Shown: in pieces, positions 8,521-15,018 of the stretch | Layout: each line of letters begins with the position of its first letter | Numbering within the stretch: position 1 is the first letter of the stretch | Source: Enterobacter dykesii | GTDB taxonomy: Bacteria > Pseudomonadota > Gammaproteobacteria > Enterobacterales > Enterobacteriaceae | Direction of reading: 5' to 3' | NCBI RefSeq assembly: GCF_008364625.2 | Contig: NZ_CP126604.1 | Coordinates: 1,860,001-1,924,000, forward strand | DNA length: 64,000 nucleotides | Program-made: the position numbers and the translations under genes | Notes under the pieces: model-generated | Told to the model about the DNA's origin: nothing | What the model saw: the letters and a program-made list of their open reading frames with translations, nothing else | Database searches by the model: none

Positions 8521-9333
8521 ATGAAAAAAACACTGACACTGATCGCCGCCGCAACCCTGAGCGCCCTGAGCTTCGCCTCCTGGGCCGATACCCTGACCGT
8601 GGGCGCATCCAATACGCCGCACGCCGAAATTCTGGAGCAGGCTAAGCCGATTCTGGCGAAGCAGGGTATCGACCTGGAGATTAAGCCGTTCCAGGACTAC
8701 ATTCTGCCGAACACCGCGCTGGCGGGTCATGACATCGACGCGAACTATTTCCAGCACATTCCTTACCTGAACAGCGTGCTGAAGGATCATGCGGGCGATA
8801 AAGACTACGATTTCGTCAGTGCGGGCGCGATCCACATTGAGCCAATCGGCATCTACTCCAAAAAATACAAGTCGCTGAAAGACCTGCCGGAAGGTGGCAC
8901 GATCATCATGCGTGACGCGGTTTCTGAAGAGGGGCGTATTCTCTCCATCTTCGAGAAAGAGGGCGTGATCAAGCTGAAGCCGGGCATCGACAAAGTGACC
9001 GCGCGCATCAGCGACATCGTTGAGAACCCGAAAAAGCTGAAGTTCACGCCGAACGTGGAAGCCTCTCTGCTGCCGCAGATGTACAACAACGACGAAGGCG
9101 CTGCGGTGGTGATCAACGCCAACTACGCGATTGATGCAGGTCTGGACCCGGTTCACGACCCGATTGCGGTAGAGAGCGGTGAAAACAACCCGTACGCCAA
9201 CATCATTACCGTGCATCGCGGTGACGAGAAGAAGAAAGATATCGTAGCGCTGGTGAACGTCCTGCACTCGAAAGAGATTCAGGACTGGATCCGCACCAAG
9301 TACAAAGGCGCGGTCATCCCAGTAAACAACTAA
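8521..9333 (+). CDS. NlpA/MetQ-family substrate-binding protein
   Basis: Periplasmic binding protein of 270 aa, the solute receptor for the two genes before it. It has the MetQ/NlpA fold signature: TLTVGASNTPHAEIL at the mature N terminus, then YILPNTALAGHDIDANYFQH. MetQ and NlpA of E. coli are lipoproteins, but here the signal peptide (MKKTLTLIAAATLSALSFA, cleavage likely after SWA) has no lipobox cysteine, so this protein should be free in the periplasm. Ligand: methionine or a related compound, not decided by sequence. The ERIC element upstream may let it be expressed at a level different from the ATPase and permease. Confidence 0.9.
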   Translation: MKKTLTLIAAATLSALSFASWADTLTVGASNTPHAEILEQAKPILAKQGIDLEIKPFQDYILPNTALAGHDIDANYFQHIPYLNSVLKDHAGDKDYDFVSAGAIHIEPIGIYSKKYKSLKDLPEGGTIIMRDAVSEEGRILSIFEKEGVIKLKPGIDKVTARISDIVENPKKLKFTPNVEASLLPQMYNNDEGAAVVINANYAIDAGLDPVHDPIAVESGENNPYANIITVHRGDEKKKDIVALVNVLHSKEIQDWIRTKYKGAVIPVNN

Positions 9334-9351
9334 TGTACTGATTTTACAGAT

Positions 9352-9386
9352 GAAGCCCGGCGAGTCTCTCGCCGGGCTTCTTTTTT
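9352..9386 (+). terminator. Terminator of the MetNIQ-like operon
   Basis: Perfect 13-bp stem GAAGCCCGGCGAG/CTCGCCGGGCTTC with a three-base loop, followed by six T residues, 18 bp after the binding-protein stop. Confidence 0.93.
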
Positions 9387-9443
9387 GTATCCGGCAGGAG
9401 AATCATTTAAGCTCAACGTTTAAAAGGCAATGGAGTGATGACG

Positions 9444-9653
9444 ATGGGTAACGTGACCAAAGATGAAGCGCTGTACCAGGAGATGTGCCGGGTGGTCGGG
9501 AAGGTGGTGCTTGAGATGCGTGATTTAGGGCAGGAGCCAAAGCATATTGTCATTGCCGGAGTCCTGCGTACCGCGCTGGCGAACCAGCGCGTTAAACGCA
9601 GTGAACTGACAACCGAAGCGATGGAAACGGTGGTTAAAGCGCTGGCCGGGTAA
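9444..9653 (+). CDS. fumD: Fumarase D, FumD (YdhZ)
   Basis: A 69-residue protein nearly identical to E. coli FumD, with the run EMCRVVGKVVLEMRDLG and then EPKHIVIAGVLRTALANQR. FumD has been reported to have fumarase activity although it is unrelated to the large fumarases; its physiological role is unsettled. In-frame upstream codons GTG 9435 and ATG 9438 exist, but TGGAG at 9431-9435 is spaced for ATG 9444, and the protein then begins MGN as in E. coli. In E. coli fumD is next to pykF; here the sulfur block separates them. Confidence 0.93.
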   Translation: MGNVTKDEALYQEMCRVVGKVVLEMRDLGQEPKHIVIAGVLRTALANQRVKRSELTTEAMETVVKALAG

Positions 9654-10320
9654 TGCGCCAGCGTTTCGCAAGCTGCTCGAGCGAGCAGCAGAGCAGGTAG
9701 TAGACCACGCCCGTAAAGATAAAAATGGCCGCCGGGTAGATTTGCACCCGGTTATTGACCTGTCCCGCCACCGTGGTCAGCTCCGGTACGTTCACGATAA
9801 ACGCCAGCGACGTATCCTTCAGCAGGCTGATAAAAATCCCCACCAGCGACGGCAGAATATTCCTCAGCGCCTGCGGCAGCAGCACGCGCCACAGGGTTTG
9901 CCGCGTGCTGAATCCCTGTGACAGTGCGGCCTCATATTGTCCGGACGGTAGCGCGCTCAGCCCGGCCAGGACCGAGTGCATCACGGCGGCCGCGGTAAAC
10001 CAGGCCAGCGCCAGCGTGACGGTCAGCGCTCCCGGCAGATCGCCTCCGGTGATAAGCGGCAGGAGATACCACATCCAGAAAATCACGAAGATGAGCGGGA
10101 TACCGCGAATCAGCTCTGCCCATAAAAACAGGGCCTTTCGCACGAGCCCGGTAAAGCGCCAGGCCAGACACGCGAGCACTATCCCACCGGGCAGAGCGAT
10201 GACGGCGGCCCCGGCAGCCATCATTAACGACAGCAGTACGCCCCCCGGTTCACCCGTTGCCGCGCGTCCCCACAGCAGATAGTCGAGGTTATCGGTGATG
10301 ACGTTAAGTCCGGCAATCAT
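9634..10320 (-). CDS. Polar amino acid ABC importer, permease 2
   Basis: Inner membrane permease of 228 aa in the HisM/GltK (polar amino acid, 3-TM) class. The coupling motif is SGQYEAALSQGFSTRQTLWRV, followed by LPQALRNILPSLVGIFISLLKDTSL, typical of the class. The longer ORF start at 10377 is unlikely: ATG 10320 has GGGAG eight bases upstream and starts at a normal membrane protein N terminus. It overlaps the first permease gene by 17 bp. Its 3' end overlaps the convergent fumD by 20 bp. Last gene of the binding protein-ATPase-permease-permease operon. Confidence 0.88.
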   Translation of the reverse strand: MIAGLNVITDNLDYLLWGRAATGEPGGVLLSLMMAAGAAVIALPGGIVLACLAWRFTGLVRKALFLWAELIRGIPLIFVIFWMWYLLPLITGGDLPGALTVTLALAWFTAAAVMHSVLAGLSALPSGQYEAALSQGFSTRQTLWRVLLPQALRNILPSLVGIFISLLKDTSLAFIVNVPELTTVAGQVNNRVQIYPAAIFIFTGVVYYLLCCSLEQLAKRWRITRPAL

Positions 10321-11080
10321 GTTTTTCACTCCCTGCGATGACGACGTTCGGGCGTTTACGTTTCGCCTGCGGCCCAAGGCGTACCAGCACCATCCCCATT
10401 ACCAGGCCGGTCAGCAGATAGAGCGCGGTTCCGAGGGTAAATGCCTCCAGCGCGTGCGCGTTATAGCTCTCGATCTGCCTGACCTGATAGGTCAGCTCGG
10501 CAAAGCCAATCCCGCTCGCGAGCGAGGAGAGCTTCATCAGATTGAGAAACTGACCTACAACCGGCTGCCAGGCGTTGGCCAGGCCCTGCGGCAGAAGGAT
10601 GTAACGAAACAGACGCCACGCGGAGAATCCCTGCGCGAGCGCCGCCTCCCGCTGTCCGGCAGGCACGGAACGTAAGCCCGACTCCACCTCTTCGATTAGA
10701 AACGCCGAGGTAAAGACGCCCAACCCCCAGGCAGTACATAAAAATTCGGGCGTAAACCACCAGACGTCGCCGGGCAGAATTGACCAGCTGTGATCCGCGT
10801 TCACCGTGTCGCGAAACGCCTGCGGTAATCCGTTCCAGGCGGCAAAATACCAGAACAGCAGCTGCACCAGCAGCGGCGTATTGCGAAACAGCGACACCCA
10901 GCTGCTGACGACCGCATTCCCGGGGCGGCCGCCGGAAAGGCGCAGGAGCATAAAGAGCAATGCGAGCAGGCTGGCCAGCAGCATCCCGGCAAGCGTTACC
11001 CACAGGGTGGTGAGAAATCCGGAGAATATCCACTGCAGAGGCTGTCCGGTCAGTACCCCCTGCCAGTCGAGCGCGGGCAT
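10304..11080 (-). CDS. Polar amino acid ABC importer, permease 1
   Basis: A 258-aa membrane permease of the same class as the next gene; the two would form a heterodimer. The coupling loop reads AGQREAALAQGFSAWRLFRY, then LPQGLANAWQPVVGQFLNLMK. Several hydrophobic segments are visible (about 18-45, 60-85, 100-125, 205-235). Its ATG shares one base with the ATPase stop codon (TAATG), a sign of coupled translation. Confidence 0.88.
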   Translation of the reverse strand: MPALDWQGVLTGQPLQWIFSGFLTTLWVTLAGMLLASLLALLFMLLRLSGGRPGNAVVSSWVSLFRNTPLLVQLLFWYFAAWNGLPQAFRDTVNADHSWSILPGDVWWFTPEFLCTAWGLGVFTSAFLIEEVESGLRSVPAGQREAALAQGFSAWRLFRYILLPQGLANAWQPVVGQFLNLMKLSSLASGIGFAELTYQVRQIESYNAHALEAFTLGTALYLLTGLVMGMVLVRLGPQAKRKRPNVVIAGSEKHDCRT

Positions 11081-11895
11081 TACAGATGCTCCTGATGCAG
11101 CGGGTTGAGCACCTTTTGCAGGAAACGCTGCGCGCGCGGATGCGACGGCTGGCTGAAAAACTGTGCCGGCGGCGCGGTTTCCAGAATTTGCCCGCCGTCG
11201 ATAAAGACAATCCGGTCGGCGATTTCTCGCGCAAACTGCATCTCGTGGGTCACCACGATCATCGTGATCCCGCTGTGGGCGAGGGCTTTCATCACAAACA
11301 GCACTTCACCAATCATCTCCGGATCCAGCGCGGAGGTGGGTTCATCGAACAGAATGATTTGCGGTGAAGAGGCCAGGGCGCGGGCAATCGCCACGCGCTG
11401 CTGCTGTCCACCGGAAAGCTCTGCCGGGAAATGGTGGGCTTTTTCCAGCATCCCGACCTTCTCCAGCAGGGCCAGCGCGCGCTCCCGGGCAGGCTGCGGC
11501 TTCCAGCCGTGAACGTGCTCCAGCGCCAGGGTGATGTTCTGGCTGGCGGTGAGGTGGGCGTAAAGATTGAACTGCTGGAACACAAACCCCACGCGGCTTC
11601 GCAGCTGACGCAGCCCGGTACCGGAGAGCTTTGCGGTAGGCTTGTTGTCGACCAGAATCTCTCCGCCGCTCAGGGTTTCAAGCTGGCTGATGAGACGGAT
11701 CAGGGTGGATTTACCGGAACCCGACGGGCCGAGGATGGCGACCACTTCACCGGGCGTGATGGTGAGGTTAATGTCGTTTAAAACCTGATGGTCACCGTAG
11801 CGTTTGTCCACATGACGAAACTCGACGCTGGCCTGTTCCAGATGTGAAAAATCCGCGGCACCGGCCGCGGAGTGTGAAAATAAACCTGAGAGCAT
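11080..11895 (-). CDS. Polar amino acid ABC importer, ATPase
   Basis: A 271-aa ABC ATPase of the GlnQ/HisP type. Walker A GPSGSGKST, Q-loop FVFQQFNL, signature LSGGQQQR, Walker B IILFDEPTSALDP and switch histidine VVTHEMQ are complete. The N terminus carries about 25 extra residues (Ser/Ala-rich) before the conserved VEFRHVDKRYG; only one in-frame ATG is available, and its Shine-Dalgarno is weak, so it may depend on translation of the binding-protein gene two bases upstream. Confidence 0.9.
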   Translation of the reverse strand: MLSGLFSHSAAGAADFSHLEQASVEFRHVDKRYGDHQVLNDINLTITPGEVVAILGPSGSGKSTLIRLISQLETLSGGEILVDNKPTAKLSGTGLRQLRSRVGFVFQQFNLYAHLTASQNITLALEHVHGWKPQPARERALALLEKVGMLEKAHHFPAELSGGQQQRVAIARALASSPQIILFDEPTSALDPEMIGEVLFVMKALAHSGITMIVVTHEMQFAREIADRIVFIDGGQILETAPPAQFFSQPSHPRAQRFLQKVLNPLHQEHL

Positions 11896-11897
11896 AA

Positions 11898-12734
11898 TTA
11901 TCTGGCTTCTATTTTAAAGGCGCGAGGCTGTGGGGCTGGGGTGCCTGGACCAAACCAGACGTCGTAGATTTTTGCCGCCTGGCCGTTCTTCTCGAGATTA
12001 ACCAGCTCGTCGTTAACGGCCTTCAGCAGCGCCTTTTCACCTTTCTTCACCCCAACGCCAATCTCTTCTTTACTGAGCAGATCGGGCAGGATTTTGAAGT
12101 TCGCTTTATCCGGCGCCTGCGCCAGCAGACCGGCCAGAATGGTGCTGTCCTGGGTGATGGCCTGCACGTTGCCGTTGCGCAGTGCCGTCAGCGCCAGCGG
12201 AATATCGTCATACGAGAGCACGCGGGACTGCGGGAAACGCTGGTGCAGCGCCTGCTCGCCCGTCGTTCCTTTGACCGCGCCAATACGCGCCCGGCTGTAG
12301 TCATCAAGCTTGTCCGGTGATTTAGCCGGCACCAGGAACTGCTGGCCGGTGACAAAGTAAGGCGTCGAGAAATCAATCACCTGCGCGCGTTCCGGGGTGA
12401 TGGTGATATCCGCCACGATAAGGTCGGCTTTGCCGGACTGCAGCAGCGGAATGCGGTTGGCCGGATTGGTGGCAACCAGTTCAAGCTTTACGCCGAGCGA
12501 TTTTGCCAGCGCTTTGGCGAAGTCCACGTCATAACCCACGATCTCGTGCGTTTTGGCATCAACAGAGCCAAACGGCGGGTTGGCGTCAAACGTGGCCACT
12601 TTCACCACCCCTGCGGCCTTAATATCCGCCAGCTGATCCGCCTGTGCCTGCGCTGAAAGCAGGTTCCCCGCCGCCAGTAAGCCCAGAACCAGTGTCCGTT
12701 TTGTAAACCCTTTCATGTTTGCTGCCATAGTCAT
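11898..12734 (-). CDS. Polar amino acid ABC importer, binding protein
   Basis: Periplasmic binding protein (SBP family 3) of 278 aa with a signal peptide cleaved after AQA. The family pattern is clear: PPFGSVD, IVGYDVDFAKALAKSLGVKLELV, the arginine-containing ligand motif NRIPLLQSGKADLIVADITITPERAQVIDFS, and a closing lobe with GTTGEQAL. Ligand is unknown; being next to transsulfuration genes suggests cystine or another sulfur amino acid, which is inference. Starts at 12734, 12728 or 12716 are all possible (MTMAANMKGF); none has a strong ribosome site. First gene of the four-gene operon. Confidence 0.88.
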   Translation of the reverse strand: MTMAANMKGFTKRTLVLGLLAAGNLLSAQAQADQLADIKAAGVVKVATFDANPPFGSVDAKTHEIVGYDVDFAKALAKSLGVKLELVATNPANRIPLLQSGKADLIVADITITPERAQVIDFSTPYFVTGQQFLVPAKSPDKLDDYSRARIGAVKGTTGEQALHQRFPQSRVLSYDDIPLALTALRNGNVQAITQDSTILAGLLAQAPDKANFKILPDLLSKEEIGVGVKKGEKALLKAVNDELVNLEKNGQAAKIYDVWFGPGTPAPQPRAFKIEAR

Positions 12735-12973
12735 TCGCCATCCCGTTGTTTTTGTTTTACCCCGCTACGCTCCCATAAGCGAAAGCTATCGCCAAATAAG
12801 AAATCGTTCTTTGCTATGAGCAAAAAAGCATTAGTGAACAAGGTGTTAATGAAGAGTGAAACGAACGGGATGCTATTTGCAGATCCTGCACATCGACAGT
12901 GGATTTTGGTATTTCCCCCGCGCGGCATTTGAGTGCTTAACTGAGATCAGACACGGCGAGAGAGGGTAAGACG

Positions 12974-13141
12974 ATGAAAAAATGGATCAGCACGTTACGG
13001 CGGTTTTTTGCGGCCCGACCAGTGAATGCGGAGAACAGCGCGCAACGTGTTCTTGAGTCAATCCTGCCTGTCGCCAGCCTGTATGGCGTAGACGTTGCCA
13101 ACATTGACCCGGAGTGGTTCCATGATAAAACGTCACGCTGA
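12974..13141 (+). CDS. Small protein of unknown function, 55 aa
   Basis: I do not recognise this gene. It encodes 55 residues beginning MKKWISTLRRFFAARP, with a basic, amphipathic N terminus (four Arg, two Lys and several aromatics in 15 residues) followed by a segment with SAQRVLESILPVASLYGVDV and ending HDKTSR. AGGG lies seven bases before the ATG. A second short ORF begins inside its last codons, and a good terminator follows, so the unit looks like a genuine tiny operon. Possible roles such as a membrane-associated regulator are only guesses. Confidence 0.6.
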   Translation: MKKWISTLRRFFAARPVNAENSAQRVLESILPVASLYGVDVANIDPEWFHDKTSR

Positions 13142-13199
13142 ACTGCGCCGCACGCGCGAAACGTACTGGAACGAAGTGTGCGTGACGTTTAACGAGTGA
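13122..13199 (+). CDS. Overlapping small ORF, 25 aa, unknown function
   Basis: Encodes MIKRHAELRRTRETYWNEVC and five more residues (VTFNE). Its ATG overlaps the 3' end of the 55-aa gene by 20 bp in another frame, and GGAG lies seven bases upstream, so re-initiation is plausible. It is basic in the first half. It could be a real coupled peptide, or the two ORFs could be one ancestral gene split by a frameshift. No family recognised. Confidence 0.4.
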   Translation: MIKRHAELRRTRETYWNEVCVTFNE

Positions 13200-13202
13200 A
13201 AT

Positions 13203-13232
13203 AAAAAAGCACCGGTTTCCCGGTGCTTTTTT
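13203..13232. terminator. Bidirectional terminator
   Basis: Stem AAAAAGCACCGG/CCGGTGCTTTTTT with a four-base loop at the meeting point of the two small converging units (stops at 13199 on plus and 13234 on minus). Confidence 0.9.
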
Positions 13233-13233
13233 A

Positions 13234-13374
13234 TTAGATTTTGCAGGCGTCGCCGCAGTCGTCGTCGGCGACAATCGCCTGCGCTTTTTTGTCTGCATCG
13301 TCCAGACGTTCCGCATTACGCTCTTCGGCTTCATCCAGACCGTTAAAGACTAAGTTATCGAGATCAATTTCCAT
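13234..13374 (-). CDS. Acidic cysteine-ended small protein, 46 aa, unknown
   Basis: I do not recognise this gene. The 46-residue product starts MEIDLDNLVFNGLDEAEERN, is strongly acidic (about 15 Asp/Glu), and ends VADDDCGDACKI with a C-x3-C pair three residues from the end. A longer reading frame reaches 13470, but ATG 13374 has AGCAGG upstream and starts the acidic pattern, so I use it. It diverges from the MBL-fold gene at 13500 and has its own terminator. The leader-plus-Cys-core look is reminiscent of RiPP precursors or metal-binding peptides; no maturation enzyme of a known class is adjacent. Confidence 0.6.
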   Translation of the reverse strand: MEIDLDNLVFNGLDEAEERNAERLDDADKKAQAIVADDDCGDACKI

Positions 13375-13499
13375 GTGGCACCTGCTCTGTTCAGTTTTTG
13401 ATACTGGCACAGTATAGGGCAAAAAAAGCCAGCAATGTACCTCGCAGCACATAAGGATAATCCCTGCCATACTCAGTGCTTGATCGCTGAGGAGAGCAC

Positions 13500-14282
13500 A
13501 TGATTACACTCTGTGAAACCTGTGGAACCGCCTACGATACGCAGCCGGACAGTTGCCCAATTTGCGAGGATGAACGCCAGTACGTGCCCGCCACGGGCCA
13601 GGCATGGACCGATTTCGACACCGTCACCGCCACCCATAGCAACAAATGGCAGCTACTGGAGCCGCGGCTGTTTGGGATCAAAACGGTGCCTGCGTTTGCG
13701 ATCAACCAGCGGGCGCTATTCCTGCAAACGCCTTACGGCAATATCCTCTGGGACTGCATCGCCAACCTCGACCCCGCAACCAAAACGCTCATTACCGCCC
13801 TGGGCGGCATCAGCGCAATTGCGATTTCACATCCGCACTATTACACCACGATGCAGGAATGGGCCGCGGCGTTTGATGCGCCGGTGTACCTGCACGCCAG
13901 CGACAGAGAGTGGGTCATGCGCGACAGCCCGGCCATTCATTTCTGGGAGGGGGATGCGCTGGAGATTTTCCCGTCAGTCACCCTGCTGCGTCTGGGCGGG
14001 CATTTTGCCGGTGGAACGGTGCTGCACTGGCAGGAGGGGGACGGAATATTGCTGGTGGGCGATATTCTGCAGGTCACGCCGGGTAAAGACGCCGTCTCGT
14101 TTATGTGGAGCTATCCGAATTATCTTCCGCTGCCGGCCCGCACCGTGGCGTCGGTGGTGAATCATCTCGAAGGCAAAACCTTTGAACGTCTGTACGGCGC
14201 GTTCGAAGGGCAGAACATCCAGGCCAGTGCGGACGAGATTGTTCAGCGGTCGGGCCAGAAATATATTGCTTGTCTGAAGTAA
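13500..14282 (+). CDS. MBL-fold protein with N-terminal zinc ribbon
   Basis: 260 aa. Residues 1-30 hold a compact zinc ribbon (C5-x2-C8, C19-x2-C22: CETC and CPIC). The rest looks like a metallo-beta-lactamase fold: strand-loop ISHPHYYTTMQEW (H111, H113), GGHFAGG (H168) and LLVGDIL (D188). The canonical HxHxDH motif is broken, with Tyr115 and Thr116 where Asp and His should be, so one metal site is probably lost. Catalysis, if any, is unknown. GGAGAG precedes the ATG. It is divergent from the acidic Cys peptide gene and runs toward a carbonic anhydrase gene 72 bp on. Confidence 0.7.
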   Translation: MITLCETCGTAYDTQPDSCPICEDERQYVPATGQAWTDFDTVTATHSNKWQLLEPRLFGIKTVPAFAINQRALFLQTPYGNILWDCIANLDPATKTLITALGGISAIAISHPHYYTTMQEWAAAFDAPVYLHASDREWVMRDSPAIHFWEGDALEIFPSVTLLRLGGHFAGGTVLHWQEGDGILLVGDILQVTPGKDAVSFMWSYPNYLPLPARTVASVVNHLEGKTFERLYGAFEGQNIQASADEIVQRSGQKYIACLK

Positions 14283-14306
14283 ACCACGATGGGTAAACTT
14301 TACGAG

Positions 14307-14322
14307 TGTGATCGCGATCATA
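14307..14322 (+). promoter_or_regulatory. Candidate CRP site upstream of the carbonic anhydrase gene
   Basis: TGTGA-TCGCGA-TCATA, nine of ten consensus half-site bases. Its centre is only about 40 bp before the ATG, which is close for class II activation and would also suit repression. Confidence 0.5.
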
Positions 14323-14354
14323 CCTAAACTAAAACAGATAAAAGAGACATTGCT

Positions 14355-14990
14355 ATGCAACATATCATTGAAGGTTTTCTCAGCTTTCAAAAAGAGATTT
14401 TCCCGCAACGTAAAGAACTCTTCCGCAGTTTAGCGTCCAGCCAGAATCCCAAAGCGCTGTTCATCTCATGCTCCGACAGCCGTCTGGTCCCGGAACTGGT
14501 CACCCAGCAAGAGCCAGGACAACTCTTTGTCATTCGTAATGCTGGCAACATCGTGCCGCCGTTCGGGCCGGAGCCTGGCGGTGTGTCTGCAACCATCGAA
14601 TACGCCGTGGTGGCGCTGGGCGTCACGGATATCGTGATTTGCGGTCACTCCAACTGTGGCGCGATGAAGGCGATTGCCGATAACGCGAACCTGGAGCCGA
14701 TGCCTGCTGTGTCACACTGGCTGCGCTATTCCGACGCGGCGAAAGCGGTGGTTGAGAAGAAAACCTGGGATAAGCCGATCGATAAAGTCAATGCGATGGT
14801 GCAGGAGAACGTGTTTGCGCAGCTGAGCAACATTAAGACCCACCCGTCCGTGGCGGTGGGCCTGCGTAATAACTCCATCCGACTGCACGGCTGGGTGTAC
14901 GACATTGAAAGCGGCAAAATCCTTGCGCTGGATAAAGCAACGAAAACCTTCGTTTCGCTGTCTGAAAACCCGGAAGTCTTCTTCGAGTAA
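14355..14990 (+). CDS. Beta-class carbonic anhydrase, CynT-like
   Basis: 211-aa beta carbonic anhydrase, interconverting CO2 and bicarbonate in the cytoplasm. Zinc ligands C39 ([11 protein letters not shown], with the D41/R43 dyad), H98 and C101 ([10 protein letters not shown]) are present. It is closer to CynT of the E. coli cyanate operon ([38 protein letters not shown]) than to Can, but no cyanase gene is next to it. It ends about eight residues before the CynT tail. It appears to be its own unit; a CRP-like site precedes it and it faces the convergent ydhS. Confidence 0.92.
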   Translation: MQHIIEGFLSFQKEIFPQRKELFRSLASSQNPKALFISCSDSRLVPELVTQQEPGQLFVIRNAGNIVPPFGPEPGGVSATIEYAVVALGVTDIVICGHSNCGAMKAIADNANLEPMPAVSHWLRYSDAAKAVVEKKTWDKPIDKVNAMVQENVFAQLSNIKTHPSVAVGLRNNSIRLHGWVYDIESGKILALDKATKTFVSLSENPEVFFE

Positions 14991-15018
14991 TCCGCGACAG
15001 CAGGGCACGGATGCCCTG

